Positions 7,757 to 15,360 of a stretch of DNA of 22,657 bases are shown here, piece by piece. The number at the start of each line of letters is the position of its first letter. The first letter of the stretch is position 1. Location of the stretch: the NCBI GenBank assembly GCA_902493585.1, contig CABUPZ010000037.1, positions 1 through 22,657 of the forward strand. Direction: 5' to 3'. Source of the stretch: an uncultured Fusicatenibacter sp. (GTDB taxonomy: Bacteria; Bacillota; Clostridia; Lachnospirales; Lachnospiraceae). The position numbers were made by a program, and so were the translations under genes. The notes under the pieces were generated by a model. That model was not told the origin of the DNA. It worked only from the letters and a program-made list of their open reading frames with translations, and made no database searches.

Positions 7757-7822
7757 AACAGAAAAGGCAAGACAACAGAATAAGCAGAAAGCGACTGCCG
7801 CAGGAAGCGCAGGCAGTTAACG

Positions 7823-7868
7823 GAATCAGCTCCGGAAGACAGAAAGGTTTTCCGGAGCTGATTCTTTA
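7823..7868 (+). terminator. Strong intrinsic terminator
   Basis: GAATCAGCTCCGGAA (7823-7837) pairs perfectly with TTCCGGAGCTGATTC (7850-7864), a 15-base-pair stem, followed by TTTATA. A second small hairpin (ACTGCC 7794-7799 with GGCAGT 7812-7817) lies upstream without a T-run. Confidence 0.88.
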
Positions 7869-7883
7869 TAAAGTCATTGCTGA

Positions 7884-7912
7884 TTGCGCTGTTATGTAAT
7901 TTGTGCTAAACT
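7884..7912 (+). promoter_or_regulatory. Promoter for the AAA+/nucleotidyltransferase/helD unit
   Basis: TTGCGC (7884-7889) and TAAACT (7907-7912) are 17 bases apart, and TGC immediately precedes the -10, giving an extended -10. It lies just after a strong terminator and 73 bases before the AAA+ gene. Confidence 0.55.
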
Positions 7913-7984
7913 GATAAACTGAAAATGAATTTGCTGAAAAATACTGTTGTGTAAGATCATGAAATACGAGAAGGAGTTTGCCAT

Positions 7985-9448
7985 ATGCCAGTTTTTGATT
8001 TTAAAAATTCACCGGAGGGCTCCCGGGAGCCTGAATGCACTTATCAGGTTTTTTATACCAATGAATCTCAGGCGTCCGCGGAGCATCCGCTGCTTGTGCT
8101 GGATAACCGCGAGGGAAAGCTGAAGCACCATTCCAGCGGCGTCTTTACGAACCCGATCCGACGGACGGACTTTGAATTTAAGGATGGGGATCTTGCGGTT
8201 TGTTCTGATATTCTGCGGATTGACGCCCGGTTTGTGAGCCTTCTGAAATGGCTGGGAGAGAACCATATCAATGTGCAGCTCTCCGGCGCGGCAGTTGGGG
8301 AAGAGTATGCGGTATATAAGATCCGGGAGATTGCTTTCGGAGGCGGGGGAAAGCTCTCCGCGGAGGATGGATTTCTGCAGTTTATGATCGAACGCCTTCT
8401 TGCCAGTGATGCGCCGTCTCAGGAACTCCCCGACGAGGACGAGGAGCTGACCAGTATTCAGAGCATCACGGATTTTGTGACCTGTGCCGGAAGGACACTG
8501 CCGGACAACATCCGTCTCTGGGCAAGAAGAAACCTTGCCGTTGCCCGCTCCCATGAAGTGTCCGGGGAGGAGCGGCGGCATGCCCAGCGCGCACTTTCCA
8601 TTATGATGAACATTCAGTGGAAGGGCAATTATTTTCCGGCGATCGATCCGGAGGAAGCGCGGCAGATCCTGGATGAAGAACTTTACGGCATGGAACAGGT
8701 CAAACAGAGGATCATCGAGACCATTATCCAGATCAACCGTACCCACACGCTGCCTGCCTATGGACTTTTACTGATCGGACCGGCAGGAACGGGAAAATCC
8801 CAGATTGCCTATGCGGTGGCGCGGATTCTGAAACTGCCGTGGACAACCCTCGATATGAGTTCGATCAATGATCCGGAGCAGCTGACCGGAAGTTCCAGAA
8901 TTTATGCCAACGCCAAACCGGGAATCATCATGGACGCCTTTTCCATGGCGGGTGAATCCAACCTGGTATTTATCATTAACGAGTTGGATAAGGCGGCTTC
9001 CGGAAACGGAAAAGGAAATCCCGCGGATGTTCTTCTGACGCTGTTGGATAATCTGGGATTTACGGACAATTATATGGAATGTATGATACCTACTGCGGGT
9101 GTGTATCCCATTGCAACCGCCAACGACAGGGAACAGATCAGCGCGCCGCTGATGTCCCGGTTTGCGGTGATTGAGATTCCGGATTATACGCCGGAGGAAA
9201 AGAAAGTGATTTTCTCCAGATATGCGCTTCCGAAAGTTCTGAAACGGATCGGCATGCAGGAGAAAGAGTGTGTTCTGACGCCGGATGGACTGGATGCGGT
9301 CATCTCTCTGCACAGCAATACCAGCGGAATCCGCGATCTGGAGCAGGCGGCCGAGCATATCGCGGCAAATGCCCTGTACCAGATTGAGGTGAACCATGTG
9401 GAGAGCGTATCCTTCGATGCGGAGATGGTGCGGGAGCTTCTGGCATGA
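7985..9448 (+). CDS. Lon-type AAA+ ATPase lacking the protease domain
   Basis: A 487-residue AAA+ protein. The N-terminal half (about 1-220) is not recognised. From about residue 228 it follows the ATPase module of Lon: LDEELYGMEQVKQRI, Walker A GPAGTGKS (265-272), a Lon-like sensor-1/arginine-finger block (ATANDREQISAPLMSRF), then DYTPEEKKVIFSRYALPK and the sensor-2 block SGIRDLEQAAEHIA. The protein ends where Lon's Ser-Lys protease domain would begin, so it is probably a remodelling ATPase. In the Walker B region FIINELDKA the usual Asp is Asn332, while Glu333 is kept. GAAGGAG precedes the ATG. Its stop overlaps the next start by 4 bases (ATGA). No partner protease is adjacent; the target is unknown. 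Confidence 0.88.
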   Translation: MPVFDFKNSPEGSREPECTYQVFYTNESQASAEHPLLVLDNREGKLKHHSSGVFTNPIRRTDFEFKDGDLAVCSDILRIDARFVSLLKWLGENHINVQLSGAAVGEEYAVYKIREIAFGGGGKLSAEDGFLQFMIERLLASDAPSQELPDEDEELTSIQSITDFVTCAGRTLPDNIRLWARRNLAVARSHEVSGEERRHAQRALSIMMNIQWKGNYFPAIDPEEARQILDEELYGMEQVKQRIIETIIQINRTHTLPAYGLLLIGPAGTGKSQIAYAVARILKLPWTTLDMSSINDPEQLTGSSRIYANAKPGIIMDAFSMAGESNLVFIINELDKAASGNGKGNPADVLLTLLDNLGFTDNYMECMIPTAGVYPIATANDREQISAPLMSRFAVIEIPDYTPEEKKVIFSRYALPKVLKRIGMQEKECVLTPDGLDAVISLHSNTSGIRDLEQAAEHIAANALYQIEVNHVESVSFDAEMVRELLA

Positions 9449-10206
9449 GCACGCAGGACATTGAGGCGCTTCTGAAGAAAATCGTCGGGCTTTGTCGGGA
9501 GGTGTTCGGTGAGGATCTGACCGGCGTGTATCTTCACGGTTCGCTGGCAATGGGATGTTTTCAGTCGGAAAAAAGCGATATCGATTTTCTGGTGGTTCTT
9601 CCAAAGCCGGCAGAGCGGGAGCAGAAAGAAAGATTTCTGCAGGGACTGATCCCTTTGAATGACGCTGCTCCGGAGAAGGGACTGGAAATGAGCGTTGTTC
9701 TGGAACGGGACTGCAGATCTTTTGGTTATCCGACGCCTTTTGAACTGCATTTTTCTGCGGCCCATCTGGATTGGTATCGGAGCGCCCCGGAGGATTATGT
9801 CACAAAGATGCAGGGGACGGACAAGGATCTTGCCGCCCATTTTATGGTGACCCGGGAACGCGGAAGGGTTCTCTGGGGCGCGCCGATCCGGGAGGTATTC
9901 GCGCCGGTGCCGGAATGGGCTTATGAGGACAGCATTCTGACGGATATCGCTGACGCGGAGGAAACGGTTGCCAAAGATCCGGTCTATATCCTGCTGAATC
10001 TCTGCCGGGTTCTGGGGTGGTTTCAGGAACGGAAGGTCATGTCAAAAGAGGAAGGCGGCATATGGGGGATTTCTCATTTGCCCCGGGAATACCGTGGGAT
10101 GCTGGAAACAGCGCTGGAGAGTTATCGGACAGGGAACGCATATCCTGGAAACGGGGAACAGGAACGGAAGTTTTGTGCATTTATGGCCGGAAGGCTGAAG
10201 AAATGA
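9445..10206 (+). CDS. Aminoglycoside-nucleotidyltransferase-like protein (AadA/ANT fold)
   Basis: A 253-residue protein with an N-terminal nucleotidyltransferase fold and a C-terminal helical domain like the AadA-type adenylyltransferases. Seen: HGSLAMG (Gly32-Ser33), SDIDFLVV with metal-binding Asp45 and Asp47, and LEMSVV with Glu81 at the position of the catalytic base of AadA. The C-terminal NLCRVLGW, MSKEEGGIWGISHLPREYR and a final helix match the DUF4111-type domain. Known relatives adenylylate streptomycin or spectinomycin, but distant homologues have unknown substrates, so resistance is not proven. It is translationally coupled to the AAA+ gene upstream and abuts or overlaps helD downstream. 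Confidence 0.88.
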   Translation: MSTQDIEALLKKIVGLCREVFGEDLTGVYLHGSLAMGCFQSEKSDIDFLVVLPKPAEREQKERFLQGLIPLNDAAPEKGLEMSVVLERDCRSFGYPTPFELHFSAAHLDWYRSAPEDYVTKMQGTDKDLAAHFMVTRERGRVLWGAPIREVFAPVPEWAYEDSILTDIADAEETVAKDPVYILLNLCRVLGWFQERKVMSKEEGGIWGISHLPREYRGMLETALESYRTGNAYPGNGEQERKFCAFMAGRLKK

Positions 10207-10232
10207 TCATAGGAATATATGGTGGGAGTAAA

Positions 10233-12305
10233 ATGACAGCGAAGATAGATGGAACGAAATACCTGGAACAGGTGAAAGAAAAACTGAAAAACCGTATGGA
10301 AGAACTGAACCGTCAGATTGCCGAGGGGCAGAAAGACATCGAGAGCATGCATGAGTATTACTGGGAAAACTATACGGAAATGGACCAGTACGGCTATGAA
10401 GATTTTGATAATCAGCAGGCACTGCTCCATCAGGTCAATGCCAATCAGGAGAATCTCCGTATGAAACACCGTCTGGAGAGAATGTTGGATGCGCCGTTTT
10501 TCGGCCGGGTGGATTTCCTCTATGACGGGGAGGAGGACGCGGAAATTTTCTATATCGGCATTGGAAATTTTGCGGAAAAAGCGGGCATGGTTCCGATGAT
10601 CTATGACTGGCGCGCGCCGGTCAGCGGACTGTTTTACGATTATGACAAAGGGCCTGCCTCTTATCAGGCGCCGGCAGGGCAGATGGACGGGGAGATTTTG
10701 TCCAAGTGGCAGTATAAGATCCGCGGCGGAAAGATGATCTATGGCTTTGAAAGTGATGTAAAAATTGATGATGAGATCCTGAAACGGGAGTTGGGAAGCA
10801 ACGGAGATGTGCGGCTGAAAAATATTGTCCGCACGATCCAGAAGGAACAGAACGCGATCATCCGGAATACCCAGGACCGGATTCTGGTGATCCAGGGAGC
10901 GGCGGGAAGCGGAAAGACTTCCATCGCCCTGCACCGGATTGCCTATCTGCTCTATCATGACCGGGAACATCTGAAATCCTCCAATGTGCTGATCCTGTCG
11001 CCCAACAGTGTGTTTTCCGATTATATCTCCCATATCCTTCCGGAACTGGGAGAGGAAAATATCCAGGAGATGAGTTTCGACCTGTTTGCGTACCGGGAAC
11101 TGCGGGGAATTGTGTCGGATTGTGAAGACCGCTGTGACTGGCTGGAGAAGCAGATGGCATCGGGGGATCCACAGGCAAGAGAACGATATCACTGGAAACA
11201 GTCCGCCGGTTTCGTCGGTCAGACCGAAGGTTTTCTGGCGCAGCTGGAAGACCGGTTGGTGGATTTCCGACCGGTAAAATTCCGCGGAATGGAAATGTCG
11301 GAACAGGAGCTGATCCAGATGTTCTACTTCAAGTTTCAGGAAACGCCTCTTCTGGCGCGTATGGAGATGATCATGGAGTATTTTGTTGACGCGTGGGAAA
11401 CGCTCCATGACCGGAATCTGTCTGACGAGGATCGGGAGGCAGTACAGGCACAGTTTGAGAAAATGTATGTGACCAGGGATATTTACGAAATCTATCAGTG
11501 GCTGATGGAAGAATGCGGATATCCACAGCTGCCGGCGGTTCCGCTGGAAAAGCGCGTGCTTGCTTATGAAGATGTCTTTCCGATGCTGTATCTGAAGTAC
11601 CGGCTTCTCGGAAAAACAAACCATAAGAACATCAAACATCTGGTCATAGACGAAATGCAGGACTATTCTTATCTCCAGTATGAAATCCTGAATACCTTGT
11701 TTTCCTGCCGAATGACCATTCTTGGAGACCGGGCGCAGACACTGGATGAGGAAGCACAGGATGTACTGACGTTTCTGCCGAAGATCCTGGGAAAAGATCT
11801 GAGGAAAATTATTCTGAAGAAAAGTTACCGGAATACTGTGGAGATTGCGGAATATGCCCAAAAACTGGCCGGTATTCAGGATCTGGAGCTGTTTGAGCGT
11901 CACGGAAAAGAAGTAGAGGAAGAGATCTTTCCGTCTCTGAAAGCAGCGGTAGAAAAAGCAGCCGGGCTCCAGAACCTTGGGGAAGGGACTGCGGAAAACG
12001 GGGCGGATGCGGAAAGCGGATACGAAACGGCAGCCATCATTACCCAGACGGAACAGGAGGCGGAGCAGGTTTTCCGTCTGCTCCAGGAACGGCAGATCCC
12101 TGCAGCTCTGATCGACAGAAACAGTTCGTCATTTCCGCGGGGGCTGGCGGTGACCACCTACTATCTGGCGAAGGGACTGGAATTTGACCAAGTATTTGCG
12201 ATCACAAAAAACGAAGACAGCGCGTTCCTGCGGCAGACAAGATATATCTGCGCGACCAGGGCGCTGCATGAGTTGTATATGTGTCAGTACGGAACAGAAG
12301 GGTAA
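10233..12305 (+). CDS. helD: HelD-type superfamily 1 helicase (RNA polymerase recycling factor family)
   Basis: A 690-residue UvrD-like ATPase of the HelD type. HelD uses an N-terminal coiled coil to enter the RNA polymerase secondary channel and helps free stalled polymerase; some homologues counter rifamycins. Seen: an N-terminal charged coiled coil (about residues 10-95), Walker A GAAGSGKT (222-229) with HRIAYLL, the SPNSVFSDYI block, Walker B DEMQD (473-477), DRAQTL, KKSYRNT, and C-terminal YLAKGLEFDQV and CATRALHELY. It is somewhat shorter than B. subtilis HelD. The ATG at 10233 has GGGAG at 10224-10228. An ATG at 10203, overlapping the previous stop as ATGA, is a credible alternative that adds 10 residues. 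The polymerase-specific arm tip cannot be judged without alignment. Confidence 0.9.
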   Translation: MTAKIDGTKYLEQVKEKLKNRMEELNRQIAEGQKDIESMHEYYWENYTEMDQYGYEDFDNQQALLHQVNANQENLRMKHRLERMLDAPFFGRVDFLYDGEEDAEIFYIGIGNFAEKAGMVPMIYDWRAPVSGLFYDYDKGPASYQAPAGQMDGEILSKWQYKIRGGKMIYGFESDVKIDDEILKRELGSNGDVRLKNIVRTIQKEQNAIIRNTQDRILVIQGAAGSGKTSIALHRIAYLLYHDREHLKSSNVLILSPNSVFSDYISHILPELGEENIQEMSFDLFAYRELRGIVSDCEDRCDWLEKQMASGDPQARERYHWKQSAGFVGQTEGFLAQLEDRLVDFRPVKFRGMEMSEQELIQMFYFKFQETPLLARMEMIMEYFVDAWETLHDRNLSDEDREAVQAQFEKMYVTRDIYEIYQWLMEECGYPQLPAVPLEKRVLAYEDVFPMLYLKYRLLGKTNHKNIKHLVIDEMQDYSYLQYEILNTLFSCRMTILGDRAQTLDEEAQDVLTFLPKILGKDLRKIILKKSYRNTVEIAEYAQKLAGIQDLELFERHGKEVEEEIFPSLKAAVEKAAGLQNLGEGTAENGADAESGYETAAIITQTEQEAEQVFRLLQERQIPAALIDRNSSSFPRGLAVTTYYLAKGLEFDQVFAITKNEDSAFLRQTRYICATRALHELYMCQYGTEG

Positions 12306-12317
12306 CCACTCAGCCAG

Positions 12318-12340
12318 GTTTGCACATTTACTGTGCAGAC
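12318..12340 (+). other. Small hairpin between helD and the metallo-hydrolase gene
   Basis: GTTTGCACA (12318-12326) pairs with TGTGCAGAC (12332-12340): nine pairs including one G-U, with a 5-base loop. No T-run follows, so it is not an obvious terminator; it may be an RNA-processing or stability element. Confidence 0.4.
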
Positions 12341-12409
12341 TGAAGGGAATATCGTGCTTTGAGTATCCGTCTGTTTGTGTTCATGGTATGGACAGAAGGA
12401 GGAGTGAAT

Positions 12410-13252
12410 ATGAGTTATGTGTGGCATAAAAAGGGCGAGAATCTTCTGAGCGAAATTCGAAGTTTCTCCCTGGAACAGAATTGCGTAGGCATGTGGTATA
12501 TCGGACAGATGGGAATGATCTTCCGCTGGAATGGAATCACCATCTGCGTGGACCCGGTGCTGGGGGCTATGCCGGATGAACGGGGCGTGGACAGGAGAAA
12601 CTATCCGGTTCCGTTCCTGCCGGAGGATTTGCAGGTGGATTATGTCTTCTGCACCCACGACCATGCAGACCATATTCACGGAGAGACGCTGCGCAAACTG
12701 GCACAGGCAAATCCCCAGGTGGAGATTTATGTTCCAAAGCCGCTGATGGAGGTTGTTGCCGGTTATGGGCTCAGGGCGCAACAGGTGAAGGGAATCCGCC
12801 AGGATGAGCCGGCAGACTTCAGGGAAGGATTTTCCGTACGGGGTGTGGCGACGGCGCATGAGGAATACCAGTACGACGAAGAAGGCGCAAGTGAAACGAT
12901 GGGATACGTTTTCCGGCTGGGAGAGCACCGTCTGTTCCATGCGGGAGATACGGTTGTCACACAAAAGCTGATCGATGATCTGAAAGAGGAGCACGGTGTG
13001 GATGCGGCAATGGTTCCGATCAACGGAAGGGATCTGGAACGTCATGCCCGCGGGATTGTGGGAAATATGGACAGCCGTGAAGCATGCTGGTTCGGAGCCA
13101 TGATCGGAGCGGATCTGCTGATCCCGCTTCATTATGACATGATTGGCGGAAACGAAGAAAATCCGCTGGTGTTTGCAGAATATATGGAACGGATGTATCC
13201 GGATCGTAGATATCATATCATGCGGCTGGGCGAGAGATTTGTGATTGTGTGA
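12410..13252 (+). CDS. UlaG-like metallo-beta-lactamase-fold hydrolase
   Basis: A 280-residue metal-dependent hydrolase. The metal site is complete: THDHADH (His83, His85, Asp87, His88), HAGDT (His177, Asp180) and the late LHYDM (His241, Asp243). VPINGRD and the overall order match L-ascorbate-6-phosphate lactonase UlaG, though no ascorbate PTS or pentose-epimerase gene is nearby, so the true substrate is unknown. The ATG at 12410 is chosen because AAGGAGGAG (12397-12404) precedes it; the longer frame from 12359 has no such site. It follows helD by 104 bases and may share its transcript. Confidence 0.9.
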   Translation: MSYVWHKKGENLLSEIRSFSLEQNCVGMWYIGQMGMIFRWNGITICVDPVLGAMPDERGVDRRNYPVPFLPEDLQVDYVFCTHDHADHIHGETLRKLAQANPQVEIYVPKPLMEVVAGYGLRAQQVKGIRQDEPADFREGFSVRGVATAHEEYQYDEEGASETMGYVFRLGEHRLFHAGDTVVTQKLIDDLKEEHGVDAAMVPINGRDLERHARGIVGNMDSREACWFGAMIGADLLIPLHYDMIGGNEENPLVFAEYMERMYPDRRYHIMRLGERFVIV

Positions 13253-13267
13253 AAATTCAAAAAATAG

Positions 13268-13297
13268 TTGACAGTCTTAAAGCATCCGGTGTAAACT
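13268..13297 (+). promoter_or_regulatory. Promoter of the ABC exporter leader
   Basis: A perfect TTGACA (13268-13273) and TAAACT (13292-13297) are separated by 18 bases. Transcription would start near 13304, leaving about 50 bases before the leader ORF. It is the only promoter-like pair I see between the metallo-hydrolase gene and the exporter. Confidence 0.7.
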
Positions 13298-13355
13298 GAA
13301 TACAATTGAGAGTTACAGAAAATTTATCAAAGATCAGGAGAAAGGAGGCACTTAC

Positions 13356-13469
13356 ATGTTCATCATTCGTAATTTCAGAGATTTATATCTGAATCATGAT
13401 CGGAATTTTATGGATACGATTGCAGGGAACGATGGTCTGCCTCAGATTTTTTCTGGCCGACCGGGTTAA
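13356..13469 (+). CDS. 37-residue leader peptide ORF of the ABC exporter operon
   Basis: A short ORF (ATG 13356, TAA 13467-13469) encoding 37 residues, starting MFIIRNFRDLYL and ending LPQIFSGRPG. It has an excellent ribosome binding site, AAAGGAGG at 13341-13348, 7 bases before the ATG, which is strong evidence of translation. It has no membrane segment or recognisable domain. Its 3' half contains the left arm of a predicted antiterminator (13431-13440), and a strong terminator lies 27 bases after its stop. This suggests the act of translating it, rather than the peptide itself, is the regulatory signal, as in the B. subtilis bmrB leader of bmrCD. No similarity to BmrB itself was recognised. 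Confidence 0.75.
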   Translation: MFIIRNFRDLYLNHDRNFMDTIAGNDGLPQIFSGRPG

Positions 13470-13503
13470 TTGTCTGTTTTGTAAAGAAGAATAGCAGACC
13501 GTC
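13431..13503 (+). promoter_or_regulatory. Predicted antiterminator and competing stem (transcription attenuator)
   Basis: GATGGTCTGC (13431-13440, inside the leader ORF) can pair along its full length with GCAGACCGTC (13494-13503), 10 pairs with one G-U. This uses up 7 bases of the terminator's 5' arm (13497-13503), so the two structures exclude each other. A third fold, GGTC-T-GCC (13434-13441) with GGC-C-GACC (13455-13462), extended by AAC (13428-13430) with GTT (13465-13467), would hide the antiterminator arm. A ribosome held over the end of the ORF would block that third fold and free the antiterminator. All pairings were read by eye. Confidence 0.7.
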
Positions 13504-13536
13504 TTCGCGCATGAGTGTCCGAAGACGGTCTTTTTT
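13497..13536 (+). terminator. Attenuator terminator before the ABC exporter
   Basis: GACCGTCTTCG (13497-13507) pairs perfectly with CGAAGACGGTC (13520-13530), an 11-base-pair GC-rich stem with a 12-base loop, followed by six T residues (13531-13536). It lies after the leader ORF and before the exporter start at 13585, with no promoter between. Full termination here would silence the exporter. Confidence 0.92.
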
Positions 13537-13584
13537 CGTATTTGGAGTGTGTTTACAGATGACAAGGGGAGGAGAAGATCATTT

Positions 13585-15360
13585 ATGAATGGATGGAAAA
13601 AACGACTGAAAAAATTCCGGGATATCGCCAGATTTCTGAAAGGCAGCACCCATTTCCTGCTGCTGGCTCTGGCGGCCGGAATGCTGACAACCATGTTTAA
13701 CGCGCTGACGCCGCAGATCATCCGTTATACGGTGGACCGACTCACCTCCGAAGCGTGGCCGGGAGGAAATTTCCTTCTCCTGGCGGCGGCAGCGGTAGTG
13801 CTCAGTGCATCCTGTGCCGGAATCTTTACGTATTTCAGCAGTGTCTGTATGGCAAAAGGTTCCGAAGGCTTTCTGAAGACCATGCGGGATCAGCTGTACC
13901 GTCATATTCAGAAGCTTCCGTATACCTGGCACGGACAGAATAAGACCGGGGATATTATTCAGAGATGTACCAACGATGTGGAGATCATCCGTGCGTTTCT
14001 CTGCAACCAGCTGATGGAGGTGATCCGTATTGTTTTTCTGGTTGTCCTGTACATGGGGATTATGTTTTCCATGAACGTGAGGCTCAGTGTGATTGCAGTG
14101 GTATTTATTCCGGTGGTCATAGGGTATTCCATGTTCTTCTATTCCAGGATTTCCAGCCGTTTTCTCCAGGCGGACGAGGCGGAAGGGGAGCTGACCGCAA
14201 AGGTGCAGGAAAATCTTACCGGTGTTCGTGTGGTGCGGGCTTTCGGAAGAGAAATCTATGAGATTGAACGGTTTGATCAGAAAAACAACCGTTTTGCGGA
14301 TCTTTGGATTAAGGTCGGAAAGTTAATGAGTGTCTACTGGGGCGCCGGGGATTTTCTGACTGGTATACAGGCGATGACAATCTTGATCGCAGGAACGGTG
14401 TTTACGGTTCAGGGAGAGATTACCCTGGGAGAACTTATGGCGTTCGTTTCCTACAACGCTTCTCTTGCGTGGGCGATCCGAAGCCTTGGACGTGTTCTGT
14501 CCAATATGAGTAAGGCGGGCGTTTCCATCGACCGTGTCACTTACATTCTTGATGCGGAGGAGGAAAAGGACGAGCCCTGGGAGAAGGAAGTTCCCATGGA
14601 CCGGGAAATTCGTTTCGATCATGTGTCTTTCGCTTATGGACAGGAGCTTCCGGTACTGGAGGACGTGAGTTTTTCCATATCGGCGGGCATCCTTGGAAGT
14701 ACCGGAAGTGGAAAATCCACGCTGGTGCATCTGCTGGATCGGCTGTATGATTTGCCGGAGGGATGCGGTTCTATCACCATCGGAGGCGTGGATATCCGGA
14801 ACATCCGAAGGAGCTGGCTGAGAAAAAATATCGGCATGGTCCTGCAGGAGCCGTTTCTGTTTTCCAGGACGGTCGGGGAGAATATTTCCATCTCCCGGGA
14901 GCATCCGGAACGGGAGGAAATCCGTGAAGCGGCAGGGATCGCCTGTGTGGATGATGCCATTGAGCAATTTGCCGACAGCTACGAGACGATGGTCGGGGAG
15001 CGCGGCGTGACACTCTCCGGAGGGCAGAAGCAGCGTGTGGCGATTGCCAGGATGCTGATGCAGAAGGCGCCGGTTATGGTGTTTGACGATTCTCTCTCGG
15101 CGGTGGACGCGGAGACGGATGTAAAGATCCGTGCTGCTCTGAAGGAATCCATGGGCAAAAGTACGGTGATCCTGATCTCCCATCGGGTCACCACACTGAT
15201 GCAGGCAGATTGTATCATGGTGCTGGACAAAGGAAGAATCGCAGAGATGGGTACCCATGAAGAGCTGATGGCAAGGCACGGCGTATACCGGAAAATTTAT
15301 GATATTCAGATGAACCTGGATGAGGAAGCATTAAAGAGAGGAGGGGTTGTATGCGAATAG
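13585..15360 (+). CDS. ABC exporter half-transporter, degenerate-site subunit (BmrC/TM287-like)
   Basis: A 591-residue fused membrane-ATPase half-transporter with six predicted helices in about residues 20-320, then the nucleotide-binding domain. Seen: Walker A GSTGSGKS (371-378), Q-loop MVLQEPFLF, signature LSGGQ (477-481), Walker B VFDDS with Asp502 where the catalytic Glu normally lies, and His in ISHRVTT. A Glu-to-Asp change is typical of the non-hydrolysing site in heterodimeric exporters. Just before Walker A the usual GETxGILG-type strand is shortened to SAGILG, about four residues missing. The ATG at 13585 has GGGGAGGAG upstream; the in-frame GTG at 13549 lacks one. It overlaps the next gene by 10 bases and lies behind an attenuator. 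Confidence 0.93.
   Translation: MNGWKKRLKKFRDIARFLKGSTHFLLLALAAGMLTTMFNALTPQIIRYTVDRLTSEAWPGGNFLLLAAAAVVLSASCAGIFTYFSSVCMAKGSEGFLKTMRDQLYRHIQKLPYTWHGQNKTGDIIQRCTNDVEIIRAFLCNQLMEVIRIVFLVVLYMGIMFSMNVRLSVIAVVFIPVVIGYSMFFYSRISSRFLQADEAEGELTAKVQENLTGVRVVRAFGREIYEIERFDQKNNRFADLWIKVGKLMSVYWGAGDFLTGIQAMTILIAGTVFTVQGEITLGELMAFVSYNASLAWAIRSLGRVLSNMSKAGVSIDRVTYILDAEEEKDEPWEKEVPMDREIRFDHVSFAYGQELPVLEDVSFSISAGILGSTGSGKSTLVHLLDRLYDLPEGCGSITIGGVDIRNIRRSWLRKNIGMVLQEPFLFSRTVGENISISREHPEREEIREAAGIACVDDAIEQFADSYETMVGERGVTLSGGQKQRVAIARMLMQKAPVMVFDDSLSAVDAETDVKIRAALKESMGKSTVILISHRVTTLMQADCIMVLDKGRIAEMGTHEELMARHGVYRKIYDIQMNLDEEALKRGGVVCE

Noticed and set aside
10017..10202. Extended N-terminus for HelD
   Set aside because: It would overlap the nucleotidyltransferase gene by nearly 190 bases; starts at 10203 or 10233 fit the ribosome binding sites.
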